NCBI RefSeq assembly: GCF_002863865.1
Contig: NZ_CP022684.1
Location: forward strand, 2,261,501 to 2,325,500
DNA from: Ketobacter alkanivorans
GTDB taxonomy: Bacteria; Pseudomonadota; Gammaproteobacteria; Pseudomonadales; Ketobacteraceae
DNA length: 64,000 bases
Direction: 5' to 3'
Part shown: positions 1 through 9,465 of the stretch, piece after piece
Layout of the letters: the number at the start of each line of letters is the position of its first letter
How positions within the stretch are numbered: the stretch's first letter is position 1
Notes under the pieces: model-generated
Seen by the model: the letters and a program-made list of their open reading frames with translations, nothing else
Told to the model about the DNA's origin: nothing
Database searches by the model: none
Translations under genes and position numbers: made by a program

Positions 1-53
1 CCACCAAGTATCTGGACGGGTCCATTGACGTTCCCTTGGCACCTGATAAATAA
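1..53 (+). CDS. C-terminal end of an upstream gene (partial)
   Basis: An open frame enters from the left edge and stops at TAA 51-53; the visible residues read TKYLDGSIDVPLAPDK. It ends 12 bases before the FmdB-like start, with a GGGAG ribosome site between, so the two genes probably form an operon. FmdB proteins often follow amidase or formamidase genes, but this short tail does not let me identify the product. Confidence 0.4.
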   Translation, partial: TKYLDGSIDVPLAPDK

Positions 54-65
54 CGGGAGATCGAT

Positions 66-416
66 ATGCCTGTTTATGATTATAAATGTAAAAATCATGG
101 CGTATTCCATGAGCTAGCCACCATGGCGGATCACGATAAACCCTGCGCTTGCCCCCAATGCGGAGCCTTGTCCGCAAGGGTTATCATGATTCCTCCTGAA
201 TTCCTTAATATGAAATCCGAGCGCCGCAAGGCTTTCGAAACCAACGAGAAATCGCAGCATGAGCCGCTATTGTCGACTGATGCATCGCGCAAGGTTAAGA
301 AAGAAGACGGAGGCTGTGGTTGTTCGGATCATAAAAAGCGCAATTCAAAATTGATGTATACCGCTCGCGGGGAGAAATTTTTTCCTTCGATGCGTCCGTG
401 GATGATAAGCCACTAA
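66..416 (+). CDS. FmdB-family zinc ribbon protein
   Basis: The 116-residue protein begins MPVYDYKCKNHGVF and carries the N-terminal FmdB/CxxC zinc ribbon: the KCKNHG knuckle followed by CACPQCG about 18 residues later. FmdB was named as a putative regulator next to formamidase, but its biochemical role is not settled. The C-terminal half is charged and has a second cysteine cluster (GGCGCSDH) that could bind metal. The start has a GGGAG ribosome site 7 bases upstream. It lies just after another reading frame, suggesting an operon, and a strong hairpin terminator follows. Confidence 0.75.
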   Translation: MPVYDYKCKNHGVFHELATMADHDKPCACPQCGALSARVIMIPPEFLNMKSERRKAFETNEKSQHEPLLSTDASRKVKKEDGGCGCSDHKKRNSKLMYTARGEKFFPSMRPWMISH

Positions 417-420
417 ACTG

Positions 421-465
421 TGCAGCCATACTCTTTCCACGAACTCAGAGTGTGGCTGCATTTTT
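421..465 (+). terminator. Rho-independent terminator
   Basis: A 13-base inverted repeat (421-433 with 448-460, one G-T pair) is followed by TTTTT at 461-465. It lies directly after the FmdB-like gene and touches the end of the convergent GST gene. Confidence 0.8.
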
Positions 466-1193
466 CAACGATGCTTTTCGTATATTCCCCGCGCCCATTG
501 CAACTGAGGCTCTAAAGCTTCCACCTCAGATTGCAAAGGCTCTGGCATGGTTTCCGGCCAGTCAAGACCATATTTAGGCGGCATAAACAAAGGTGCAAGC
601 AGCGCCGCTGCCGTCAGGTCTGCCCGCGTAAAGCGATCACCAATCAGATAATCTTTATCATCCAGCGCATCATTAAGGCGCTCCAACGCAATCAGCAGGT
701 GCTGCTTGGAATCGGCTGCCGTTGCCTTGTTAATGTCCATGAACTTACGCATTAAGCTGGATAGCTTGGGGTAGTTAATTTTTAACAACGGCTTCGCCCA
801 GAATGGCCCACCCTTAGCAAAAAAGCCGATTGCAAGCTTGGGATGATCTAACAATGTGTGATAAACGTAACAACGCAGATGCACGCCAATCTCCTTATCC
901 AGATAACGCTCCCACTCCAACGCCGTTTGAGCGTCTTCGGAGCTTACTGGGGTTAACTTATTTTCAGGAAATTGTTCATCCAGATAGGTAATGATCGCCT
1001 CTGACCCTTGAATTGATCGTCCATCGTGAACCAATATTGGCACCGACGATTTCACACCGAGCTTTTGGGTAACTTTAACATGAAGCCCCGGCAATAAACT
1101 TTTAGTGGTGTAGTCCAACCCTTTATAATCCAAGGCCCAGCGAGCCTTTTCACAAAAATGAGATATAGGAAACTGATACAAAGTGAGCGACAT
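465..1193 (-). CDS. Glutathione S-transferase family protein
   Basis: This 242-residue protein has the GST N-terminal thioredoxin-like fold: it starts SLTLYQFPISHFCEKARW, with a Ser/Cys pair near residues 10-13 in the catalytic position. It continues with the cis-proline segment SVPILVHDG and the GSEAIITYLDE helix that binds the gamma-glutamyl group. A helical C-terminal domain follows, with the N-capping DYLIGDRFTRADLTAAALL stretch typical of GSTs. It is probably a cytosolic glutathione-dependent transferase or lyase; the substrate cannot be read. It is convergent with the FmdB-like gene. Confidence 0.85.
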   Translation of the reverse strand: MSLTLYQFPISHFCEKARWALDYKGLDYTTKSLLPGLHVKVTQKLGVKSSVPILVHDGRSIQGSEAIITYLDEQFPENKLTPVSSEDAQTALEWERYLDKEIGVHLRCYVYHTLLDHPKLAIGFFAKGGPFWAKPLLKINYPKLSSLMRKFMDINKATAADSKQHLLIALERLNDALDDKDYLIGDRFTRADLTAAALLAPLFMPPKYGLDWPETMPEPLQSEVEALEPQLQWARGIYEKHR

Positions 1194-1250
1194 AGTGATC
1201 TCTTATTATTCTTGGCATGACACTGCATGTTCTACCATACTTAGGGAATC

Positions 1251-1742
1251 ATGCCTATCAGGAAACGCCCACGTCTTGCTATGAAAAAGCTTCTAGTAGT
1301 AGCCCATGCGCCTTCTCCCAATACCCTGAAACTAAGGGAGGCCGTTCTGGCCGGTACCCGCCACCCATCCATATGCGAAGTCAGCGTAAAAGAGGTTGAG
1401 CCTCTGCATGCCATCGCGAAAGATGTATTGGAATGTGACGCCATCATACTGGGCACTACAGAAAACCTGGGATATATGAGCGGAGCATTGAAGGACTTTT
1501 TCGACCGCATCTACTACCCCTGCCTGGAGGAAAAGCAGGGGCTGCCTTTTGCACTCTATGTACGCGCAGGACAGGATGGCACCGGAACATGTCGAGCAGT
1601 CGAAACCATCACCACAGGTCTGCGCTGGAAAGCAGTACAGGCTCCGCTGGTATGCAGGGGCGAATGGGATGAGGACTTTGCTGATCAGTGCCAACAACTG
1701 GGTACAGCCATCGCCATGAGCCTGGACGCGGGAATCATCTGA
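1251..1742 (+). CDS. Flavodoxin/NADPH-dependent FMN reductase-like protein
   Basis: The 163-residue protein has the flavodoxin-like pattern: a first beta strand and phosphate loop (KKLLVVAHAPSPNT), an AIILGTTENLGYMSGALKDF segment typical of the flavin isoalloxazine loop, and an alternating alpha/beta layout. It is likely an FMN-binding cytosolic oxidoreductase or an electron carrier of the WrbA/flavodoxin superfamily. ATG 1251 has AGGGA only 3 bases upstream. The family-like start at ATG 1281 (MKKLLVV) would be 153 residues and has GGAAA 15 bases upstream. The start is therefore uncertain. Confidence 0.75.
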   Translation: MPIRKRPRLAMKKLLVVAHAPSPNTLKLREAVLAGTRHPSICEVSVKEVEPLHAIAKDVLECDAIILGTTENLGYMSGALKDFFDRIYYPCLEEKQGLPFALYVRAGQDGTGTCRAVETITTGLRWKAVQAPLVCRGEWDEDFADQCQQLGTAIAMSLDAGII

Positions 1743-1862
1743 CCGCGCAGGCCTTAAGCCCACACCCTGGCACAAAAGCACACCGCCGCTTAGATGCTGA
1801 ATTTACGCCCACTTTAAGCTAGAATATCGCTTCCTTGATACTGCAGTTCTTTAACCATTCTT

Positions 1863-4121
1863 ATGCAAGCAGCTAAATCCTTATTTACTTACCCACGCTA
1901 CTGGGCAGAGTGCTATGGCACCGCGCCGTTTCTCCCCATGTCCCGCCAGGAGATGGACACCCTTGGCTGGGATAGCTGTGACATCATAATCATCAGCGGC
2001 GATGCCTATGTGGACCACCCCAGCTTTGGCATGGCAGTGATTGGCAGGTTATTGGAATCTCAGGGATTTAGGGTCGGCATCATAGCTCAGCCCGACTGGA
2101 AAAACGCAGCCGACTTTCAGCGCTTAGGCAAACCTAATCTGTTTTTTGCAGTGTCTGCGGGCAACATGGATTCCATGATTAACCGCTACACAGCAGACTT
2201 GAAAATCCGTCACGATGACGCCTATACCCCCAATAATGAAGGGGGCAAACGACCCGATCGCGCGGTGCTGATGTATTCCCAACGCTGCCGTGAGGCCTAT
2301 AAAGATATCCCTGTTTTGATAGGGGGTATCGAAGCCAGCCTGCGTCGAATTGCCCATTATGATTATTGGAGCAATAAGGTGCGCCGCTCGGTGTTGATGG
2401 ATTCCAAAGCCGATCTGCTGGTGTACGGCAACGCGGAACGGGCAGTGGTGGAGATTGCCCATCGCGTAGCCGCCGGACAGGCCATGAAAGACATCCGGGA
2501 CGTACGCGGTTCGGCCTGCCTGCTCAACGAGCTGCCCGCCGACTGGGAGATCAAGGATTCCACCCGCATTGATACCCCCGGGCGCGTTGATCCCCATTAC
2601 AATCCCTACCATTGGGAACAAACCAATGAAGCGCTGGAAGCACCCTGTGCCACCGGCGACAAAACACCATCCAATGAAGCTCAAGTAGTGCATATCCGGC
2701 CTGCTGCCGGCAGCAAAAAGCAGTTCGTGCTTTTGCCATCGTTCGAGAAAGTCAGCAAAGATCCGGTGCTATACGCTCACACCTCTCGCGTACTTCATCT
2801 GGAGACCAATCCATCCAATGCCCGCACATTAGTGCAAAAGCATGCGGATCGATATTTATGGATGAACCCTCCGGCGATGCCCCTTTCCACTGAAGAGCTG
2901 GATGATGTTTTCGAGTTGCCTTTTCAACGCATCCCGCACCCGGCCTATGGCGACGCCCGTATCCCTGCTTATGAGATGATTCGCTTTTCGGTGAACATTA
3001 TGCGTGGTTGTTTTGGTGGATGCTCTTTCTGCTCTATTACCGAGCATGAAGGTCGCGTTATTCAAAGCCGCTCTGAAGATTCTATCATTCGCGAAGTTGA
3101 AAAAATCCGCGATATGACGCCAGGCTTTACCGGCACCATTTCGGATCTGGGTGGCCCAACTGCCAATATGTACATGCTCAATTGCGTGAGCGAGGAGATC
3201 CATCAGAATTGTCGACGACTGTCCTGTGTGTTCCCTACAATCTGTAAAAACCTGGTAACGGATCACTCCCCAACTACTCGGCTGTATCGGCGAGCCCGAG
3301 AGCTTCCTGGCATTAAACGCATCATGATCGCGTCCGGCTTACGTTACGATCTGGCGGTCTTGGATCCAGAGTACGTTCGTGAGCTGGTGTCTCATCACGT
3401 GGGAGGCTATTTAAAGATTGCACCAGAGCATACAGAGAGCGCCCCCTTATCAAAAATGATGAAACCGGGCATGGGTGCCTACGATCAGTTCAAGGAAATG
3501 TTTGACCGCTTTTCAAAAGAGGCGGGGAAAGAGCAATATCTGATTCCGTATTTCATCGCCGCGCACCCTGGCACGACTGATGAGGACATGCTGGGCTTGG
3601 CGTTTTGGCTTAAGAACAACGGCTTCCGCGCCGACCAGGTGCAAACGTTTTATCCTTCACCTATGGCCATGGCCACCACCATGTACCACACGGAAAAGGA
3701 TCCAATCCATCGGGTCAATTACAAGACAGACAAAGTCTTTATCCCTAAGGGAGAAAAGCAACGCCGTCTGCATAAGGCGTTTCTGCGCTACCATGATCCA
3801 GACAACTGGCCCATGCTGCGAGAAGCCCTGAAACGAATGGGCAAAGCGCATCTGATTGGTTTTGGGAAGAAACATTTGATTCCCCCAACACAACCAGCCA
3901 ACCACCCAACAGCAAAACTTAATAAAGCTTCTGCGACTGCGTCGCGCAAGCCCAATTCTGCAGGTACGCACGCCAAGGCAGGCAAAGGAAAAATACTGAC
4001 TCAACACACGGGCTTACCGCCCAGAGAAGGCAATAAACCAGGCAACAAGTCAGGCAGTGGAGCCAAAAGCAACACCAGAGCAACAGCTCGCAGAACAGGT
4101 AAACCAGTACGACGAAAATAA
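1863..4121 (+). CDS. ygiQ: YgiQ family radical SAM protein
   Basis: The 752-residue protein matches YgiQ (UPF0313) along its length: the N-terminal region ([31 protein letters not shown]), a B12-binding-like N-terminal domain, and a radical SAM core with C383, C387 and C390 in [17 protein letters not shown], which bind the [4Fe-4S] cluster. The LKIAPEHTE and [12 protein letters not shown] segments are also family hallmarks. The last 90 residues are a basic, low-complexity tail ([11 protein letters not shown] onward). The reaction catalysed by YgiQ is not known to me. There is no clear Shine-Dalgarno, but the N-terminus aligns with E. coli YgiQ. Confidence 0.93.
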   Translation: MQAAKSLFTYPRYWAECYGTAPFLPMSRQEMDTLGWDSCDIIIISGDAYVDHPSFGMAVIGRLLESQGFRVGIIAQPDWKNAADFQRLGKPNLFFAVSAGNMDSMINRYTADLKIRHDDAYTPNNEGGKRPDRAVLMYSQRCREAYKDIPVLIGGIEASLRRIAHYDYWSNKVRRSVLMDSKADLLVYGNAERAVVEIAHRVAAGQAMKDIRDVRGSACLLNELPADWEIKDSTRIDTPGRVDPHYNPYHWEQTNEALEAPCATGDKTPSNEAQVVHIRPAAGSKKQFVLLPSFEKVSKDPVLYAHTSRVLHLETNPSNARTLVQKHADRYLWMNPPAMPLSTEELDDVFELPFQRIPHPAYGDARIPAYEMIRFSVNIMRGCFGGCSFCSITEHEGRVIQSRSEDSIIREVEKIRDMTPGFTGTISDLGGPTANMYMLNCVSEEIHQNCRRLSCVFPTICKNLVTDHSPTTRLYRRARELPGIKRIMIASGLRYDLAVLDPEYVRELVSHHVGGYLKIAPEHTESAPLSKMMKPGMGAYDQFKEMFDRFSKEAGKEQYLIPYFIAAHPGTTDEDMLGLAFWLKNNGFRADQVQTFYPSPMAMATTMYHTEKDPIHRVNYKTDKVFIPKGEKQRRLHKAFLRYHDPDNWPMLREALKRMGKAHLIGFGKKHLIPPTQPANHPTAKLNKASATASRKPNSAGTHAKAGKGKILTQHTGLPPREGNKPGNKSGSGAKSNTRATARRTGKPVRRK

Positions 4122-4140
4122 CAAATAAGGGTGGGCAGCC

Positions 4141-5091
4141 ATGCCGCAGAACCAAGAGCACCACGAATCAAAAGCTAATCGTACTCTCGCACGATTAGCT
4201 AACCGCTTGGTTGTCGCTGTCATTACCAGCCTGCTGATTGCCTGCAATCAACCGCTGCAATCAGTACCGCTTCCGCAAACAGCGTTTGACGAATCCACAG
4301 TGATCCTGTTGCAACAAACCCACCCTGCCAACATTGAATCCATCCTCAGACAGAACAGCTTGCTGGGCAGCGGTCGAACAGACTTTGTCAGCGCGAATCC
4401 CTACTTTCCGTTGCAGTGGCTACCCTGGGATGAATGCTGGAACGATTCCAACTGCCAGTACAGCATCACCCAGACGGGCATTCCCGTACAAGCTTTTCCT
4501 GCCCGCGAGGAAGTCGTACATTGGTGGCAGAATAAGTCAGCTGACCCCGTCGACGCGTCCGTGTGCGGGGTGCGCTTTATCGATTCAAACCGTGAAGAGT
4601 ATGAACTGGCAAGCTTTGACAACCGGCACACACTGGAAGCCAACCCCGGCTTTCAGCTAACTCACTATCAACAATGCGGTGCCTGCTCAACGCTGCAGGA
4701 TTTGGCTGTATACGGCTCTCTGGATTTAACCGTGATGGCAAAAGTGTGCAGCAAACGCATGGGGCTGGCCAATAAGAAAAGCTGCATGATGGAGATCGGT
4801 TTTAGCGAGACATGCGCAGAATCGTGGGCCTATAATGCCGACAAAACATCCCAATCCTGCCTGTTGGTGTGCATAAACGAATACGGCTTGATTCCGCTGC
4901 TTACCGGAACCGAATCATCACCCAATGCAGAAGCAGGACAGCTAAACCAGTGCCTGCTTTGCGATGAAATGATTTCTGGCCCGGGGTTTCAATACAGCGC
5001 AGGCAGAACACGGCGCAACTCGGGAATAGTTTCAGAGATTGATCGGCCCGATGAACAGGTATATGACGTTAACCACACTTATTTCGATTAA
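4141..5091 (+). CDS. Cysteine-rich putative lipoprotein, unknown function
   Basis: I do not recognise this 316-residue protein. It has a long N-region with basic residues, then a hydrophobic stretch ending in the lipobox LLIAC (C35), so it is probably a lipoprotein. The mature part holds twelve more cysteines, several in pairs (QCGAC, LVC, CLLC), an even number compatible with disulfides in the periplasm. It starts 19 bases after ygiQ with a good AAGGGTGGG ribosome site, so it is likely co-transcribed with ygiQ. It ends convergent with the DHH gene. Confidence 0.75.
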   Translation: MPQNQEHHESKANRTLARLANRLVVAVITSLLIACNQPLQSVPLPQTAFDESTVILLQQTHPANIESILRQNSLLGSGRTDFVSANPYFPLQWLPWDECWNDSNCQYSITQTGIPVQAFPAREEVVHWWQNKSADPVDASVCGVRFIDSNREEYELASFDNRHTLEANPGFQLTHYQQCGACSTLQDLAVYGSLDLTVMAKVCSKRMGLANKKSCMMEIGFSETCAESWAYNADKTSQSCLLVCINEYGLIPLLTGTESSPNAEAGQLNQCLLCDEMISGPGFQYSAGRTRRNSGIVSEIDRPDEQVYDVNHTYFD

Positions 5092-5107
5092 CTCTTAGTG
5101 GTATAGG

Positions 5108-5965
5108 TCAAGCCTCCGGCTCCACCACCAGACAGCCATCCTCAAGCCAGGTTACAAAACCTGCCGCGTTCTTGTGGCCACCGCCACCAAAGCGCTGGGC
5201 AATCTTAGCAACGTCCTCGCCATTTTGTGCAGATCGTAACGACCAGCTACGACGATTTCCCTTATCTGTATACCCTGCCGCAAAAGGCTGCCCTTCGGCC
5301 AATTCACCCACCAACTCGCTGACAATAGCACGGGGACAATTAACAATCGGCACACTAAAACCTGCCACCTGCCCCATAACCGCCGCCCGCTTGCCCTGCT
5401 CAATCATTTGGCTACGATAACGGTTTATGGCATTGCCTTCATCGGCCATTCGCTGAAACGCCAATTCATCATTTGCCACTTCATGCCAACGCTCAAAGGT
5501 AAACGGTTGCGACATCAGCCCTGCGTTTATGTCTTGGCTCTCTGGAATATCCCAACGCCACAGATCGCGATCCTGCACACAGGCAATCAGTTTTGGTACC
5601 GGAGCCTGGTGGAAATATTCCCAGGCAATCATGGCGCCAGACCGATCCATATCCAGCAGCAACTCCAGGTTATTGTATTCATCGTCCAGCCCGGCCAGCT
5701 CTTCTACCGCGGTGATATGGTGATCCAGTACGATGACTTTCTCGGCCTGTTTACACAGTTGCTCCATACCGACCCGCTTGTACGCATAGTCCAACAGGTA
5801 AACGGTTTTGCCCGTAGCCTCCGGCGGTACATCACCATGTGCTGCCGGGATATAGTCTGCCGCCACCTTCTGGTTAATATTGAAATACACCCATGCTGCG
5901 TAGGCGCTTCCAAATCCGTCAAGACAATTACCGTGAAAAATAACCAGGGGTGCCGTCATACTCAT
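5108..5965 (-). CDS. DHH-family phosphoesterase
   Basis: The 285-residue protein carries the DHH/DHHA1 layout. An N-terminal FHGNCLDGFGSAYA segment supplies the first metal-site Asp, VYLLDYAYKR follows, and the DHH signature is VIVLDHHITA near residue 105. The C-terminal DHHA1 motif is RFGGGGHKNAAGF. Such proteins are manganese-dependent phosphodiesterases or exonucleases acting on nucleotides or short oligonucleotides (NrnA, RecJ and relatives). The short length is nearer to single-domain NrnA-like members than to RecJ. The exact substrate is not deducible. It faces the Cys-rich lipoprotein gene. Confidence 0.85.
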   Translation of the reverse strand: MSMTAPLVIFHGNCLDGFGSAYAAWVYFNINQKVAADYIPAAHGDVPPEATGKTVYLLDYAYKRVGMEQLCKQAEKVIVLDHHITAVEELAGLDDEYNNLELLLDMDRSGAMIAWEYFHQAPVPKLIACVQDRDLWRWDIPESQDINAGLMSQPFTFERWHEVANDELAFQRMADEGNAINRYRSQMIEQGKRAAVMGQVAGFSVPIVNCPRAIVSELVGELAEGQPFAAGYTDKGNRRSWSLRSAQNGEDVAKIAQRFGGGGHKNAAGFVTWLEDGCLVVEPEA

Positions 5966-6030
5966 ACTACTTCGTCAATGTATTGGGTGGGTGCGGCACA
6001 GTGCCGAACACGAAAGAGGCGCGCACTATA

Positions 6031-6738
6031 TCACGAGCCATAAATTTCTTTCAGGGCCCGATCGGTAAAACTTACCAGGTTTGGCCACATTTTAACGGTT
6101 TCCTGCAACGGTGTTTCAATAGGTGGTTTAAGAATGTTGGCCAGATAGCTGACCGCCACTACATCCAGCTTTACCGGCTGCTCACCTCCAAACCAACTGC
6201 GCTCCCCCAAATAACTACCCAACGCATTCACGTGCTTGGCACCAATAGAATACACCTCGGCGAGGTTGTGACGCCCCATGCCTTGACTGATCAGGTCTGA
6301 CTGCATTTTCTTACGAATTTGTTTGGTAATGATGGGGCGAACCAGTTTCGGCATACCGGCAAACAACGTGTCTCGCACTTGATCCCAATTGGCATCATCC
6401 ATCCAGCGACTATAGAGCATGACAAAGTAAAGGCTCTCTTCACACATGGAAAGCATAGCATGCTGTATTGCCCGCTCCTGCTCGGTTAATGGCTCATCCA
6501 GGTCGATCACATGATGGGAGTTCAGATATTCATAGATCTGCTCTGAATCGCCCATTATTTGACGATCGATTTTCACATAGGGGATTTTATTTTTTGGCCC
6601 TTTGCGAGGATCATTTTGTTCTACAATCTTGTAGGGCACCCCTCCGAGCTTCAGATAGCCTTCCAACTTCATGCAAAATGGCGATGCATTGGGCAACCCC
6701 CAAGCGCGGCTGAACTGATATACCGTAATATCAAACAT
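6031..6738 (-). CDS. Fax/metaxin-type glutathione S-transferase-like protein
   Basis: Starting at ATG 6738 gives a 235-residue protein beginning MFDITVYQFSRAWGLPNASP. The W-G-x-x-N-x-S-P-F opening, followed by CMKLEGYLKLGGVPY, is the N-terminal thioredoxin-like fold of the failed-axon-connections (Fax) and metaxin branch of the GST superfamily. GDSEQIYEYLN is the glutathione-site helix, and a helical C-terminal domain ends near KMWPNLVSF. The open frame continues upstream to 6924, but those residues look unlike the family. The role in bacteria is poorly defined. It is divergent from hrpB. Confidence 0.8.
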   Translation of the reverse strand: MFDITVYQFSRAWGLPNASPFCMKLEGYLKLGGVPYKIVEQNDPRKGPKNKIPYVKIDRQIMGDSEQIYEYLNSHHVIDLDEPLTEQERAIQHAMLSMCEESLYFVMLYSRWMDDANWDQVRDTLFAGMPKLVRPIITKQIRKKMQSDLISQGMGRHNLAEVYSIGAKHVNALGSYLGERSWFGGEQPVKLDVVAVSYLANILKPPIETPLQETVKMWPNLVSFTDRALKEIYGS

Positions 6739-6880
6739 ACATTTCCCTATCCGTTGATTACCACCTATCAAGATCATACCGCTACTGCGACCGTAAGCAA
6801 ACGCGCAGACTGTACAGTCCGGCATGGCTTCTTTAGACTGCTGCTGTCCGTCTCGCAGAATCCCAACAGGATCCCAAACC

Positions 6881-9364
6881 GTGCTGCCCATTGAACAGGT
6901 GTTACCTGAACTCATTATTGCCATCCAGGATCACCCGCAGGTTGTAGTGCAGGCACCACCCGGGGCGGGAAAAACAACTCGCATACCACTGGCATTACTG
7001 GAATGCGATTGGCTTAAAGGCAAAATTATTGTCATCCAGCCGCGACGCCTGGCCGTTTATAACGCAGCCCAACGGCTGGCCGCCCAGCTTAACGAACAAC
7101 CGGGCAAAACCGTAGGTTATCGCACCCGTTACGATCGCTGCATCGCAAAGCAGAATCGAATAGAAGTCGTGACCGACGGGGTGTTTCTCGCGCAGTTGCA
7201 ACGTGATCCTGAACTACGCGATGTTGACGTCGTACTGTTCGATGAATTTCATGAACGCTCAGTCAATATAGATCTTGCGTTGGCCTTCACTCTTGAGACC
7301 CAGGCAGCACTGCGGGGAGACGATCATCCACTGCGACTGGTAGTCATGTCCGCCACCCTCGATGGTGATCGACTGTGCCAATGGCTGGATGCCCCGCTGG
7401 TCACATCAGCAGGCCGCACCCATCCGGTGGAAACATTTTATCGCCCACCGCCTCCTGATCGGTATCCCCACCAACACATCAGTCATGTTATCCAGGAGGC
7501 CCTGCGCAAAGAGCAAGGCAGCCTGCTGGTGTTTCTGCCAGGCATGGGTGACATTCGATCCGTGCAGCGACAACTGGAAGAAGGCGGCTTGCCCAACAAC
7601 GTAGAAGTACTGCCATTGCACGCATCCCTGCCTAAGGAGCAACAACAAAAAGCCTTGGCTCCCTCGCCTTCCGGCCAGCGTAAAGTAGTACTGTCCACTA
7701 ACGTTGCAGAAACCAGTATCACCATCGAAGATGTGCGAGTGGTCATCGACAGCGGACAGGCTCGGATTGCCCGTTACGATGAGCGCCGAGGACTGAATGG
7801 GCTGCATACCGAAATGATTTCTGCGGCATCCGCTGAACAACGCCGCGGACGAGCCGGACGCACCCAACCGGGCAGCTGTTATCGGCTCTGGGGGGAAGGC
7901 CGGCAAACTGCGCTGAAACCATTCAATGACCCAGAAATACTGACGACTGACTTGCAACCCGTCGCACTGGAACTGGCCCAGTGGGGCGTGACTGACATCA
8001 CCTCGCTCACCTTGCTGGACACGCCGCCTACAGAACGCTTACAACGTGCACGTGAAGGGCTACAACAATTAGGAGCCCTGCGGCCAGACGGTAACATTAC
8101 GCCATTGGGCCGGAAGTTAAGTCTGCTTGGGCTGCCGCCCAGGCTGGCGGCACTGGCCTGGGCCTGCCACGGCAGCCCGGCAGAGGCAGAAGCCATCAGC
8201 TGCGCCGCCATTCTCAGCGAGGGCGATCCGCTGCGCAGGAATAACGACCATTTTCAGTCAGACCTGCACCTGAGGCTTGAGTGGATGGAAAACGGTAACC
8301 GAAACGGGTCGCCATCTCGGCTCCACGCTTTACGCGCACAATTACAAAAGCGGCTGCAGCAACACAGCAAGAGTGAAGGCCAGAATACCAATCTGGCCCA
8401 AGCCCTGGTACGCGCCTTTCCTGATCACGTAGCCCAGCAACGCACAAGCAATGCATTACGCTACCGGATGAGCAACGGCAAAGGTGCCCAGCTCCAGCGC
8501 CATGACAAACTGGCCACCCATCGCTACCTTATTGTTCTGGATGCCGCAGGCACAGGCACCGATGCCACTATCCACCTGGCATACCCTATCACTGAACAGG
8601 ACCTTAAATCAGCGCTGGCTGAGCAGATCTCGCGGCAATCCAGCCTCAGCTGGGATGAACAAAAACAAGCTGTAATAGCAGAACAGCGCACCCAATTCGG
8701 CGCACTGACACTGCAGCAGCAGCCCTTGACCAAACCCTGGCCAGCACCACAGCAAGAGCAAGCAAAATCGCTTTTACTCCACGCATTAGCGGCCACACAA
8801 TTGACCGCGCTGCCATGGGATGATGCCAGTCGCCACTTTTGTGAACGGATCAACTGGCTCGCCCGACAGCAACCTGATCACTGGCCCGACTTTGGGCTCC
8901 AAGCGCTAACCGAACAGGCCCCCCTGTGGCTCAGCCCATTTTTAGAAAACTGCTATTCGTTTAAAGACCTCAACACCATCCCCCTGCTGGACGCATTGAA
9001 AAGCCATCTGGGGTGGCAAAGATTAGCCGAGCTGGATGACGCAGCACCCTCCTACTGGAATCTGGCCACCGGTAACCATCAGGTGCATTACCGTAATGGT
9101 ACGCCAACCCTCAGTGTCCGATTGCAGGAATGCTACGGCATTCAGCAGCACCCCACCTTGCCTGGAGGTGCGCCAGTTACCTTGGAGCTGCTTTCACCTG
9201 CTCGCCGTCCGATCCAGATCACGCAGGATTTGCCTGCTTTTTGGTCAGGAAGCTATCGCGAGGTTGCCAAAGAGATGCGCGGCCGCTACCCAAAGCATTT
9301 TTGGCCTGACGACCCAGCAAGCGCCCAAGCCACCACCCGAACCAAAAATGCCTTAGGGAAATAG
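6881..9364 (+). CDS. hrpB: ATP-dependent RNA helicase HrpB
   Basis: HrpB is a DEAH/RHA-type helicase of about 820 residues. Visible motifs include Walker A PPGAGKTT (about residue 26), the Walker B variant DEFHERS (about residue 121) that is characteristic of HrpB, motif III SATLDG, the helicase C signature STNVAETSITIEDV and QRRGRAGRTQPG. The HrpB-specific C-terminal domain ends with WSGSYREVAKEMRGRYPKHFWPDDP. I chose GTG 6881 (VLPIEQVLPE), because the family starts here and AGGA lies 9 bases upstream; ATG 6824 would add 19 unusual residues. The cellular substrate is unclear in the family. Confidence 0.93.
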   Translation: MLPIEQVLPELIIAIQDHPQVVVQAPPGAGKTTRIPLALLECDWLKGKIIVIQPRRLAVYNAAQRLAAQLNEQPGKTVGYRTRYDRCIAKQNRIEVVTDGVFLAQLQRDPELRDVDVVLFDEFHERSVNIDLALAFTLETQAALRGDDHPLRLVVMSATLDGDRLCQWLDAPLVTSAGRTHPVETFYRPPPPDRYPHQHISHVIQEALRKEQGSLLVFLPGMGDIRSVQRQLEEGGLPNNVEVLPLHASLPKEQQQKALAPSPSGQRKVVLSTNVAETSITIEDVRVVIDSGQARIARYDERRGLNGLHTEMISAASAEQRRGRAGRTQPGSCYRLWGEGRQTALKPFNDPEILTTDLQPVALELAQWGVTDITSLTLLDTPPTERLQRAREGLQQLGALRPDGNITPLGRKLSLLGLPPRLAALAWACHGSPAEAEAISCAAILSEGDPLRRNNDHFQSDLHLRLEWMENGNRNGSPSRLHALRAQLQKRLQQHSKSEGQNTNLAQALVRAFPDHVAQQRTSNALRYRMSNGKGAQLQRHDKLATHRYLIVLDAAGTGTDATIHLAYPITEQDLKSALAEQISRQSSLSWDEQKQAVIAEQRTQFGALTLQQQPLTKPWPAPQQEQAKSLLLHALAATQLTALPWDDASRHFCERINWLARQQPDHWPDFGLQALTEQAPLWLSPFLENCYSFKDLNTIPLLDALKSHLGWQRLAELDDAAPSYWNLATGNHQVHYRNGTPTLSVRLQECYGIQQHPTLPGGAPVTLELLSPARRPIQITQDLPAFWSGSYREVAKEMRGRYPKHFWPDDPASAQATTRTKNALGK

Positions 9365-9465
9365 CACCAAAGTGTCTATTGCGTCACACTTCCACGTTGG
9401 TGTAATGTAATGCTTTACAGAATAATAAGCGGCTTATAATAAAAAGTAATATTCGGGGTGTTGTG

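Noticed and set aside
5408..6043. 211-residue plus-strand frame over the DHH gene
   Set aside because: It is antisense to a recognised phosphoesterase gene and has no motif of its own.
6739..6924. N-terminal extension of the Fax-like GST
   Set aside because: The extra 62 residues do not resemble the family, whose start fits ATG 6738, and would run into the hrpB start region.
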